This document shows, piece by piece, positions 17,389-26,279 of a DNA stretch of 64,000 nucleotides. This stretch comes from Nitrospira sp. (GTDB lineage: Bacteria > Nitrospirota > Nitrospiria > Nitrospirales > Nitrospiraceae). Within the stretch, counting starts at the first letter, position 1. Every line of letters starts with the position of its first letter. The stretch covers positions 1-64,000 of the forward strand of contig JABMDL010000039.1 of assembly GCA_015903945.1 (NCBI GenBank), given 5' to 3'. Made by a program: the position numbers and the translations under genes. A model generated the notes under the pieces. That model had not been told where the DNA came from. It ran no database searches and worked only from the letters and a program-made list of their open reading frames with translations.

Positions 17389-19050
17389 AGAAGGTTGCAA
17401 TGGATCCTGCGCCGCGTCCTCAACCCGTAGCACTCTGTGCAAGGCTTTTCCTAGGACCGATCTGGGAAGCTCCGAGCGGAACTCGAACTTCTTGGGTACT
17501 TTGTATGAGGCCAGATAGCGCCGGCAGTGGGTAAGGAGCTCATCGGTGGAGACAGATTCGGGTGAGGCGACAACGAAGGCCTTGATCGATTCGCTTCCGT
17601 CCTCGTTCCGCACGCCGATGACGGCCGCATCGCTCACCTGGGGGTGCAGTGTGAGCACATGCTCGATCTCGGAGGGATACACGTTGAATCCGGAAGAGGA
17701 CAGGATCATGTTTTTCTTCCGGTCCACGATGTAAAAGAAACCGTCTTGATCGACACGCGCGATGTCGCCGGTCGCCAGCCACCCGCCCGGCTTCAGCACC
17801 TTTTCCGTTTCGACAGGGTTGTTCCAGTAGCCGTCCATCACTTGGGGGCCGCGCACCCACAGCTCGCCCACTTCCCCTACCGGCACCTCCCGGCCCTCCT
17901 CATCGACGATTTGCACCTCCGTGTTGGCGATGGGCAGGCCGATGGAGCGTTTGACAGAAAGGCCCCGGGCAATATTGCAGTGCGTGACCGGGGAGGCTTC
18001 GGAGAGGCCATACCCTTCGATAATCAAGTGGCCGGTCTTTTCTTTGAATCGTTTCAGGAGAGCGAACGAAAGGGCGGCTCCCCCGGAGATCACGAACTTC
18101 GCGTCCTTCAAGTCGTCCGCGTCGCACTCTTCGAGCAGCTTCTGCACGAGCGCGGGCACCAGGGTGATAACGGTCGGCTGTTTCTTGCGCAGCAGCGACA
18201 GCAGCACCGGGACATTGCGCGGGTCGGGAACCAGCACCATGCAGCCCCCGACGGCCAGACAGATGTTTTGCGTGACTGTCATGCCGAAGACGTGAAAGAG
18301 CGGCAGTGCGGCCAGAAAGCTTTCCACCCGCTCGGCAGGCGAAAACCAGCTGACAAGTTGCCGGACATTGGCCGTCAGGTTGCGATGGCGCAGTTCCGCT
18401 CCTTTGGAGACTCCGGTGGTGCCGCCGGTGTATTGCAGCACCGCGATGTCGTCCGGGGTCACAACCGGGAGCTGATCCGGCGGCACAGGTGCGGCGTGGT
18501 CCAACACGTCGTGAAAGAACAGCGTCCGGTCACTGGAGGGAATCTCAGCCGGCGGCTGCTTCTGCCTGTGCAGGTAGAGATATTTGACCAGCGTCGTCAT
18601 GAAATCGGTGATGCGGGTCACTATGATCAGGTCGAGGTCAAGGTGGCGGATTTTCTGGTGCATCATGTCGAGCACGACGATGGCCCGCGCCCCCGCGTCT
18701 CGAAGCTGGTGGGACAGCTCATGTTCTGTGTAGGTCGGGTTGCAGGGTACGACGATGCCCCCGGCCCGGACGATACCAAAATAAGCGATGACGGCTTGCG
18801 GCGCATTCGGGAGGCAGAGGGCGACGCGGTCTCCCTTACGGATGCCCAGGGCGGCAAGGCCGCCGGCGAAGCGCTCGATAAGGGAAAGGCAGTCGCGGTA
18901 GGAGAGGGTCTTGCCGAAGAAATACAGAGCCGGCCGGCGCGCAAACCGCTGCGCGCTTCTGGAGAACATCGTCATTAGCGTCTCAGGAGGCAGCGAGAGC
19001 TCGTGGGGAGTTCCTTCAGGATAATGGAGGAACCACGGGTGTTTAGACAT
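17377..19050 (-). CDS. Long-chain fatty acid-CoA ligase (AMP-forming)
   Basis: 557 aa of the ANL superfamily. LQYTGGTTGVSKGAELRH is the ATP-binding P-loop, IEGYGLSEASPVTH the A5 motif, GWLATGDIARVDQDGFFYIVDRKKNMI the A7-A8 hinge, and RSVLGKALHRVL near the C-terminus carries the catalytic Lys. It activates a fatty acid to acyl-CoA through acyl-AMP. It precedes, in the direction of minus transcription, nothing related, and lies downstream of the fused hydratase/dehydrogenase, from which an inverted-repeat element (19070-19195) separates it. Confidence 0.92.
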   Translation of the reverse strand: MSKHPWFLHYPEGTPHELSLPPETLMTMFSRSAQRFARRPALYFFGKTLSYRDCLSLIERFAGGLAALGIRKGDRVALCLPNAPQAVIAYFGIVRAGGIVVPCNPTYTEHELSHQLRDAGARAIVVLDMMHQKIRHLDLDLIIVTRITDFMTTLVKYLYLHRQKQPPAEIPSSDRTLFFHDVLDHAAPVPPDQLPVVTPDDIAVLQYTGGTTGVSKGAELRHRNLTANVRQLVSWFSPAERVESFLAALPLFHVFGMTVTQNICLAVGGCMVLVPDPRNVPVLLSLLRKKQPTVITLVPALVQKLLEECDADDLKDAKFVISGGAALSFALLKRFKEKTGHLIIEGYGLSEASPVTHCNIARGLSVKRSIGLPIANTEVQIVDEEGREVPVGEVGELWVRGPQVMDGYWNNPVETEKVLKPGGWLATGDIARVDQDGFFYIVDRKKNMILSSSGFNVYPSEIEHVLTLHPQVSDAAVIGVRNEDGSESIKAFVVASPESVSTDELLTHCRRYLASYKVPKKFEFRSELPRSVLGKALHRVLRVEDAAQDPLQPSSVP

Positions 19051-19069
19051 GTGACGGGTTCTCCCTTAA

Positions 19070-19195
19070 CAGGATGCTGAAAAATTCCACCAGCATCGTT
19101 CTCGCATCGCTCAAAGGCTCGACGTACAGAACAGAGTACGCCTCGCCTCTTCGCTCGCTGCGGCCTTGCTGGATGGCCTTCTTGAGCATCCTGCG
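19070..19195. repeat. Inverted-repeat element, copy 1
   Basis: Starts CAGGATGCTGAAAAATTCC and ends TTCTTGAGCATCCTG; these ends are inverted repeats of each other with few mismatches. The interior contains TCGCCTCTTCGCTCGCTGCGG, also present in copy 2 at 26069-26255 in the same orientation. It has no open frame. The left end follows TAA, as copies 2 and 3 follow TAG. This looks like a REP- or MITE-type non-coding element between two beta-oxidation genes. Confidence 0.8.
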
Positions 19196-19199
19196 AGCA

Positions 19200-21392
19200 T
19201 CACCACCCTCCATCAGCAAGTCCCGGACAGGGCTCGAACCGTTTGCCGTATTTGGCGGTGAGCGCCTCCAATTGCTGGGCCAGTTGTGATGGTGTGATGG
19301 TCTGGCGGGCCCAGGTCAGCAACCCTCCACGGAAGGCCGGGAATCCGATCCCGTAGGTCAGCGCGAAATCGATTTGCCAGGGCTTCTCCACAATCGTCTC
19401 GCGCAAACAGCGCACGGCTTCGTCGACCATGGGGAGAAACAACCGCTCTTGAAGGAGGTCATCGGAGAGCGGGCTGGTGTCGGATGGAACGGTGCGGCGA
19501 TACCGGCTGATCGCTTGCAGCGCGCGCGGGTTCTCCTTGCCCGCCTTCCAAAACGTGACCGGCGGTTGGTTCTCCGGAAGAAAGTGTTGAAGCAGGGCAT
19601 CACGTGACTCGATCCGCGAACCCAGGACGGCGAGCGATGTCAGCACATGCATGCCGACGGGAAGCCCGATCAAGTCGAGGAGTTCCAGCGGTCCCATTGG
19701 GTGTCCGCTGTCCACGGCCATCCCGAAGTTCTTGGCGACCGCGTCGATACGACGGATCGGCGTCCCTTCGCCGACCAGGATTACCGCCTCCGCAAGATAG
19801 CGGGAGAGAATGCGGTTGACGAGAAATCCCGGCCCGTCGTTCACGACGAGGGGAAACTTGCCCAATCGCTTGGCCAGTCCACATGCCTGGGCCAGGGCCT
19901 GATTGGAGGTGAAGGGCGCGCGCACCACTTCGACCAGTTGCATCTTGGCCACCGGGTTGAAAAAGTGCAACCCCACGCACCGTTCCTGATGGGCGGCTCC
20001 CGCGGCGATCGCGGCCACCGTGTACGAGGAGGTGTTGGTCGCAAAAATCGCCTCGGGTCCTGCGTGCGACTCGAATTCCGCAAGCACCGCCCGTTTCACA
20101 TCCAGTTTTTCCGATACCGCTTCGATCACCAGCGGCGCCGAACGCACATCCTCTATGCGGACCGTGGGGGCGATCCGTGACAGCCGATACCTGAGATCGG
20201 AGGGTTGAATCAACCGCTTTCGAACCTGGGCCGTTTGGGCCTTGTGGATGCTGCCCATCGCTTTCGCCAGAATGCTTGGCGAGATGTCCCGCAACACCAC
20301 CGGATGCCCCTTTTCGGCGAGCTGCCCCGCGATCTGCGCGCCCATCAATCCGGCCCCCAGCACGGCGACCCGTGTCACTCCTGGCGAAGCAGAGGCGGCA
20401 TTCCGTTTGACCGTTTCACCGGCCAGGAACAGCCCGACAAGATATTCGGAGGTCCGGCTGGCCATCAACTCCAGCAGGAGTGGCTGCTCGATCGTGAGCG
20501 AAGCGTCCAGCACGCCCTCGCTCATTCCTTTCTGGATCGCATCGATCGCCCGCAGCGGGGCCGGGTAGAAATGGCCGACACGCTGAATCACCTGGCGACG
20601 GGCATAGTGGCACACCAGAGGGCGAACCGCGGGGAAGTTCAAGAGGCGCTGGATGCCATGAAGAGGCTTTGGTTGGGCGGGCTGCCGACGGAGGGTATGC
20701 GCTTTCCCGACGGCGGTTTGGACTAAGGTTTCATGCCGCACACGGTCCAAAGTCCTGACACTGGATGGGACGGAGGTTACCATTTCATCTACGAGGCCCA
20801 TGCGCAACGCCTGCCTGGGGTAGACCGTCTTGCCGGCCGTGATCATCTCGAGGGCCGCAGACAACCCGATCAGCCGAGGGAGCCGTTGTGTCCCCCCGAA
20901 TCCGGGTAGAATGCCCAACTTGACTTCCGGCAGGGCGAAACAGGTTTTGGTATGGGTGCCGGCCAGGCGCCCGTGACAGGCCAGGGCCAGCTCGAGCCCG
21001 CCGCCCAGACAGGGGCCCTCCACCGCAGCGACAAACGGTTTGGATGATCGCGCCATCTCGTCGAACAGACGGTGGACGGTGAGGACGAGCCTCTCCATGG
21101 CTTGAAACGATTGCCGTGTTTGCGCATCGTGCATCTGTTCAAGATCGGCGCCCGCGCAGAAATTGCCCTCCTTCAAGCTCAGCAGCACCGCTCCCTTGAT
21201 GCCGTCGGTTTGACCGACGAGGTGCACGATGTGCTGCCATTCGGATACGCTCTCCGCGTTAAGGACGTTGACCGACTTCCCTGCGTAATCGAATCCTGCC
21301 AGTAAGATTCCATCGTCGAGAAGGAGAATCTTGAAATGCTTCAACTCGGCCTCGTCGCCGGAAGCAGCCGTGACAGGGTGACGGTCCGACAT
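19200..21392 (-). CDS. Fused enoyl-CoA hydratase / 3-hydroxyacyl-CoA dehydrogenase (FadB/FadJ type)
   Basis: 730 aa. The N-terminal crotonase half has EGNFCAGADLEQMH and AAVEGPCLGGGLELALA for the oxyanion hole with its Glu, and the second Glu in LPEVKLGILPGFGGTQ. The dehydrogenase half has VAVLGAGLMGAQIAGQLAEK (NAD loop), NTSSYTVA, GLHFFNPVAKMQLVEVV with the catalytic His, and NDGPGFLVNRIL. It catalyses steps 2 and 3 of beta-oxidation. ATG 21392 lies 2 nt after the thiolase stop, so the two are co-translated and probably form the trifunctional complex. Confidence 0.93.
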   Translation of the reverse strand: MSDRHPVTAASGDEAELKHFKILLLDDGILLAGFDYAGKSVNVLNAESVSEWQHIVHLVGQTDGIKGAVLLSLKEGNFCAGADLEQMHDAQTRQSFQAMERLVLTVHRLFDEMARSSKPFVAAVEGPCLGGGLELALACHGRLAGTHTKTCFALPEVKLGILPGFGGTQRLPRLIGLSAALEMITAGKTVYPRQALRMGLVDEMVTSVPSSVRTLDRVRHETLVQTAVGKAHTLRRQPAQPKPLHGIQRLLNFPAVRPLVCHYARRQVIQRVGHFYPAPLRAIDAIQKGMSEGVLDASLTIEQPLLLELMASRTSEYLVGLFLAGETVKRNAASASPGVTRVAVLGAGLMGAQIAGQLAEKGHPVVLRDISPSILAKAMGSIHKAQTAQVRKRLIQPSDLRYRLSRIAPTVRIEDVRSAPLVIEAVSEKLDVKRAVLAEFESHAGPEAIFATNTSSYTVAAIAAGAAHQERCVGLHFFNPVAKMQLVEVVRAPFTSNQALAQACGLAKRLGKFPLVVNDGPGFLVNRILSRYLAEAVILVGEGTPIRRIDAVAKNFGMAVDSGHPMGPLELLDLIGLPVGMHVLTSLAVLGSRIESRDALLQHFLPENQPPVTFWKAGKENPRALQAISRYRRTVPSDTSPLSDDLLQERLFLPMVDEAVRCLRETIVEKPWQIDFALTYGIGFPAFRGGLLTWARQTITPSQLAQQLEALTAKYGKRFEPCPGLADGGW

Positions 21393-21394
21393 GG

Positions 21395-22720
21395 CTATTC
21401 CCTCTCCAGGATCATCGCTACGCCTTGTCCACCTCCGACACAGGCGCTGATCAGCGCCCGTTCCGCGTCTCGGCGTCTCAGCTCGAACAGAGAGGTCAGG
21501 GCCAGGCGCAGTCCGGACACGCCGACCGGATGGCCGAGCGCGATGGCGCCGCCGTGGGGATTGAGATCGTCGGGCGGAATTTCGCCGAGACGTTCCGTCA
21601 ATCCGTATCGGCCGAATTTGCGCTCCATGAGGGACGGTGAATCGAGGATGCGGCTGATCCCCAACACGACGGAGGCAAAGGCTTCGTTGATTTCGAACAG
21701 CGAACAATCCTTGAGGGCCAGGCCGGTCTTCGACAAGAGTTTGGCGATAGCGCCGACGGGGGCCAGGCCCATGCAGGACGGCTCATAGCCGAAGTCGGCG
21801 TACTCTCTTACGTACCCGAGAATCGGCAACCCGAACGACTTGGCCTTCTCCGCTTCCATCAGCAACACGGCGGCGGCCGCATCGGTGATCTGCGAGGCGT
21901 TGGCCGGTGTCACCGATCCGTGCCGCCGATCGAATACGGGCTTCATATTGGCAAATGTCTCTTGGCCGGCGTCCGCGCGGATGCCGTTGTCCCGTTCCAC
22001 ATAGCCGCTGAGTTCGGGCACGTACATCGGGACGACTTCGTCCGCGAACAGGCCTTTATCCCAGGCCGCCGCCGCCCGTGTGTGCGAACGGACCGCATAG
22101 TCATCCTGTTCGAGTCGGCTGATCCCGAGCATCGGATCTTTGGCGATATTTTCCGCAGTCAGACCCATGATGAGATCGCACATAGGGTCCGTGAGTCCCA
22201 GCAGCAGGCCGACCTGCGGCGGATAGCGCGTAAGATTCAGCAGTTTCGGAAGCAAGGCCGCAGTCCCTGCGAGTCGTTCCCGAAGGGTTCTGGCTTTTCC
22301 GTATTGGAGCAGGAGGTCGGCGACGTGCTTGTGATAGACGACGGGGATGCGGCTCATCGCTTCCATGCCGATCACGAGCACCGTGTCGGCATCGCCGCTT
22401 CTGATGCGCAGACTGGCATAATAGAGCGCGGTGACGCCGGAACCGCAATTCTTCCCTGCCACCGTGTCGGCGGGAATCGTCAGCGGCAGCCCCGCGGTGA
22501 CGGCGGCCACTCGCGTTGGATTGACGGCGTGCATGGGCGTGGCCACGTTACTGCCCAACACACAATCGATTGTGTCCAGGGGGAGATTCCAGCGATGGCA
22601 CCGCTGGATCATGTCGCGGACGACCCAGGCACCCAGCACGTCCGCGTCTGTTTCGCGGAACTCCGTCCCTTCCTTGCAGAAGGGAGTACGAAACCCGTCG
22701 ACGACCACGACGTTACGCAT
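21395..22720 (-). CDS. Acetyl-CoA acyltransferase (thiolase, FadA/FadI type)
   Basis: 441 aa from ATG 22720 (MRNVVVVDGFRTPF). The nucleophilic Cys is in VAGKNCGSGVTAL, the His in NPHGGAIALGHPVGVSG, and the second catalytic Cys in LISACVGGGQG; NEAFASV is also present. It cleaves 3-ketoacyl-CoA with CoA. It is the first gene of the minus operon with the fused hydratase/dehydrogenase. The longer size suits the FadI-type subunit that partners FadJ-like proteins. Confidence 0.92.
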   Translation of the reverse strand: MRNVVVVDGFRTPFCKEGTEFRETDADVLGAWVVRDMIQRCHRWNLPLDTIDCVLGSNVATPMHAVNPTRVAAVTAGLPLTIPADTVAGKNCGSGVTALYYASLRIRSGDADTVLVIGMEAMSRIPVVYHKHVADLLLQYGKARTLRERLAGTAALLPKLLNLTRYPPQVGLLLGLTDPMCDLIMGLTAENIAKDPMLGISRLEQDDYAVRSHTRAAAAWDKGLFADEVVPMYVPELSGYVERDNGIRADAGQETFANMKPVFDRRHGSVTPANASQITDAAAAVLLMEAEKAKSFGLPILGYVREYADFGYEPSCMGLAPVGAIAKLLSKTGLALKDCSLFEINEAFASVVLGISRILDSPSLMERKFGRYGLTERLGEIPPDDLNPHGGAIALGHPVGVSGLRLALTSLFELRRRDAERALISACVGGGQGVAMILERE

Positions 22721-22964
22721 ACACCTGCCCGTCACGGCGTGTGGAAAGTGCGGTGCTGCGTGGTGACCCTGAGTCGGAGGCCATGCCAGCATGCTACCTA
22801 CCGGCTATCATACCACCGATCCGGCTCGGTCGGCTCCCCTCCAGACGTATAAAAATATTGTCTTGTTCTGCACCGCGAAACACAGTTGAGATCTTGGGAA
22901 GTCCAAGTGAGAGTGGTAGAGTGATAGACGGAAGGAATATCCGACTCACGAATAGGTGGTGCCG

Positions 22965-24842
22965 ATGGCTAGCCCGCAACTGTTCCAGGGGGCGGAGGCG
23001 GTTGCTGAAACCGCGCGTGACAAGACTTCTTATACGGGTTTTCTTGCCGGATTGTTCGAAGCCGAGGTCCGTTGGGACCTCCTGACCTCGATTAGCATCC
23101 CCCAAACCAGTCAAGCGGCCGTGGAGTTCGTCGAACGGTTCAAGGGCGCTATCGTGTCTTTGGATTCGGAACGAGTGGATTACGAGGAGGAGTTGCCGGA
23201 GCCGCTCTTGAAGTCACTGGCGGAGCTCGGGGCGTTTGGCATCAAGATTCCCAAACGATTCGGGGGGCAGGAATTCACTCAATCTGAGTATCAACGGCTG
23301 GCGACTCTGTGCGGGAGTGTCGATGCCTCGCTGACCGTCTTGTTGTCCGCGGCCCAATCGATCGGTGTGCCGGAGCCGCTCCGGTTGTTCGGCACCGAAG
23401 AGCAGCAGGCCAAGTACCTGCCCCGACTGGCGCGGGGAGAAATTTCCGGGTTCGCGCTGACGGAGCGGCAGGTGGGTTGCGACATTTCCAAAGTGGAAAC
23501 CTATGCCGTCCGCGTCAAAGAGCACGGCAAGATCGTCGGGTATCACCTGACGGGCAAGAAGTTCTTCATCACCAATTCAGCCAAGCGGGACGGGGAGTTC
23601 CTGTCCTCCATGCTGGTTGTCATCGCGCGGATCGTGGATCGGCCGGAAGAGGTCCAGGATCCTCGAGCACATAAGCAATACGGCGCCTTCATCGTCGAAA
23701 CCCACTGGCCTGGATGCTCCGTCGCTCGGCTGCGCTTCGAGGGGGTGCGGGGCATCTACAACGGGGCGCCGGTGTTCGATCAGGTCTACGTCCCCGCTGA
23801 AAATCTTCTAGGCAGCGAGGAAGATGGGCTTCGAATCGCCCTTGCCACGCTGACCGTCGGCCGTCTGACGCTGCCCGCGGCCTGTTTGGGCGGTCTCAAA
23901 CAATGCCTGTCCGTCATGCGGTGGTGGGGCAAGACCCGCGTACAGTGGAACAAACCGATCGGCGAGCACAATCTGATTGGCGAAAAACTCTGCCGAGCCG
24001 CGGCCTACACCCTGGCGCTGGAGGCCATCATGGCGTTCTGTGGCGCGTGGGCGAACAAGAAGGGCGATCTCCGGATGGAGTCGGCGGCGTCAAAAATCCT
24101 CGGGAGCGAGTGGTATTGGGAAACAGTGAATGATCTGTTTCAGGTGCGCGGAGGGCGAGGATTCATGACCGAGGAATCCCAACGCCGAAGCGGTGAAATC
24201 GGCATTCCGGTCATGCGGATGATGCGCGATGCCCGCATCAATCTGGTGTGGGAGGGGACCAGCGAGATTCTGCGGATCTGGATGGCGCGTGAGGGGCTGG
24301 CGCCGTATATCGAACAGGGCCTCGCATTGCTGAAAGGGACGGGGGCGCAGCGGCTTGGGGCGCTGTCGTATTACGCGCGCATGGCGGTACGCTCCTGTCA
24401 GCCCTTCTCGATGTCCGCAGGCGCCGCCGGGATGTTCGGACGGGATTCTAGGCAGTGGGTTCGCCTCATCGAGTCTTCGTCCCGGCGTCTGACCCGGACG
24501 ATTCTCGGCACGGCTATCCGCCACCAGCAGAGTCTGCAGCACAAACAACTCCTGCTGCAGGATATCGTGGACGACAGCCTGGCCCTGTTTCCGATGGCCG
24601 CGACCATTTGGTATGCCGCTCAGCCGGACATGCGGGACAAGCCCGGTATCCAAGCACTGACCGACTATTTCTGCCAGGATATGGCGGGCCGTCTGAATCC
24701 TCAGACAGAGCGAATCAGCCGGCACAAGAAAGACGGGACCGTCTATCGATTGTCGAAAGCCATCATGAACGGTGAGTATGTCTGGCTTGAAGAAGGGATC
24801 GTGCCGCTGCTCGATCACCATCCGGAGCGGCCTGTCGCATGA
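22965..24842 (+). CDS. Acyl-CoA dehydrogenase (VLCAD-like, 625 aa)
   Basis: FALTERQVGCDISKVE is the FAD/substrate-binding segment, FITNSAK and IYNGAPVFDQVYVPAENLLG the middle beta domain. LFQVRGGRGFMTEE and INLVWEGTSEILRIWMA carry the FAD-binding and catalytic Glu motifs. The extra ~200-residue C-terminal helical domain is typical of very-long-chain and ACAD9-type enzymes. ATG 22965 with AGGTGG 6 nt before it is preferred to the GTG at 22956. Divergent from the thiolase operon, so 22721-22964 should contain both promoters. Confidence 0.92.
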   Translation: MASPQLFQGAEAVAETARDKTSYTGFLAGLFEAEVRWDLLTSISIPQTSQAAVEFVERFKGAIVSLDSERVDYEEELPEPLLKSLAELGAFGIKIPKRFGGQEFTQSEYQRLATLCGSVDASLTVLLSAAQSIGVPEPLRLFGTEEQQAKYLPRLARGEISGFALTERQVGCDISKVETYAVRVKEHGKIVGYHLTGKKFFITNSAKRDGEFLSSMLVVIARIVDRPEEVQDPRAHKQYGAFIVETHWPGCSVARLRFEGVRGIYNGAPVFDQVYVPAENLLGSEEDGLRIALATLTVGRLTLPAACLGGLKQCLSVMRWWGKTRVQWNKPIGEHNLIGEKLCRAAAYTLALEAIMAFCGAWANKKGDLRMESAASKILGSEWYWETVNDLFQVRGGRGFMTEESQRRSGEIGIPVMRMMRDARINLVWEGTSEILRIWMAREGLAPYIEQGLALLKGTGAQRLGALSYYARMAVRSCQPFSMSAGAAGMFGRDSRQWVRLIESSSRRLTRTILGTAIRHQQSLQHKQLLLQDIVDDSLALFPMAATIWYAAQPDMRDKPGIQALTDYFCQDMAGRLNPQTERISRHKKDGTVYRLSKAIMNGEYVWLEEGIVPLLDHHPERPVA

Positions 24843-24905
24843 ATGTAGCCGGTCATCTGAGCGGTGAGGCGGGGAGGGTTTAGTGGGGGAGGCAGGGTCA
24901 AAGGC

Positions 24906-26068
24906 ATGAAGCAGCCGGTGATCATCGGTGCCGCGCGCACTCCCATGGGGAGCTTCAACGGAGCATTCAGCTCCGTGCCGGCAACCAGGCTAGGCAGTCT
25001 GGCTATTGCGGAAGCCCTCAAGCGCAGCCACATTCCCCCCGACCACGTGGACGAGGTCTATATGGGGTGTGTGCTCAGTGCCGGCCTCGGCAGGCCTCAA
25101 TCGGCGCCGGGATCCCGTACTCAATCGGCGCTGCGACGGTGAACAAGGTCTGCGGGTCGAGCCTCCAGACCGTCATTATGGCTCTTCACGCGATCGCGCT
25201 CGGTGAGGCCAACATCGTCGTGGCCGGCGGAATGGAAAACATGACCCGCGCGCCGTACATGCTGGAGAAAGCGCGGCAAGGGTATCGGCTGGGCCATGCC
25301 GAGTTGGTGGATAGTGTGATCAAGGACGGGTTATGGGACGTGTATAACAATTTTCATATGGGGGCTGGCGGCGAACTCTGCGCGGCCAAGTACCGGCTTA
25401 CGAGGAGCGAAGTCGACGATTTCGCCTTGGAGAGTTACCGGCGCGCTCGGGAAGCCATTGCTACCGGAGCGTTCAAGCGGGAGATTGTACCGGTCGAGAT
25501 TCCGCAACGGAAAGGGCCGGCAGTCACCGTCGCCGAGGACGAAGAACCAACCCGTGTCGATTTGGGCAGGCTGCGGCAGCTCAAACCGGTGTTCCGGGAG
25601 GATGGCATCCTGACCGTGGGCAATTCGCCATCCTGCAACGACGGAGCGGCGGCGGTGGTCATCATGGCGGAAGAGGAAGCCTCGAAACGGGGATGTGTTC
25701 CGATGGCGCGGATTCTCGGCTACGCCGGAGCGGCGCTGGCTCCCGAATGGTTTACGCTTGCCCCCATTGATGCGATCAAGGCCGTGCTCAAGAAAACCGG
25801 ACTGTCGCTCAACGACATCGACCTCTTCGAGATTAACGAAGCCTTCTCCTCTGTCGCACTGGCAATCAATCGGGAACTTGGACTTGATCCACGGCGCGTC
25901 AACGTCAACGGTGGTGCGGTTGCGCTGGGCCATCCCATCGGCGCCACGGGCGCGCGGTTACTGACGACGCTGATTCATGCCTTGGCAGCCCGAGGCGCAA
26001 AGCGGGGGTTGGCGACGCTCTGCATCGGTGGTGGAGAAGCCTTGGCGATCGTCGTGGAGCGGATGTAG
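24906..26068 (+). pseudogene. Acetyl-CoA C-acetyltransferase (thiolase) with a small out-of-frame deletion
   Basis: Frame one starts at ATG 24906 (MKQPVIIGAARTPMGSFNG) and runs normally to YMGCVLSAGLG. The remaining thiolase (SIGAGIPYSIGAATVNKVCGSSL, with the active Cys) is in the next frame, through [11 protein letters not shown] and LCIGGGEALA, ending at 26068. Thiolases normally have Gln-Ala-Pro-Ala-Arg-Gln-Ala at this joint. Here Gln-Ala-Pro-Ala is missing, and the length (1163 nt) fits a ~13-nt loss from a 391-aa enzyme. So this looks like a true deletion near 25090 rather than a base-call slip. It probably acted with the acyl-CoA dehydrogenase upstream. Confidence 0.82.
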
Positions 26069-26255
26069 CAGGATGCTGAAAAAGTCCGCCAGCATCGTTC
26101 TCGCGTCGCTCAGAGGCTCAACGTACAGAAGTCGAAGGAACGGTACCTATCCGCTCGCATGTGACCGAAGCGAGCGGGTCAAGCGAAGCTTGGTATGTAC
26201 CTCCTCGCCTCTTCGCTCGCTGCGGCCTTGCTGAACGGCCTTTTTGAGCATCCTG
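26069..26255. repeat. Inverted-repeat element, copy 2
   Basis: Begins directly after the thiolase TAG with CAGGATGCTGAAAAAGTCC and ends CTTTTTGAGCATCCTG, the inverted copy of its start. It shares the first ~45 nt and the TCGCCTCTTCGCTCGCTGCGG interior with copy 1. It also has an extra ~65-nt segment containing its own palindromic part (CGCTCGC ... GCGAGCG). It could double as a terminator for both flanking genes. Confidence 0.8.
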
Positions 26256-26279
26256 CGGGCATTTCCAAAGATCTTTGTG

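Noticed and set aside
17644..18978. 444-codon plus-strand frame opposite the acyl-CoA ligase
   Set aside because: Antisense shadow; the minus strand encodes all ANL motifs.
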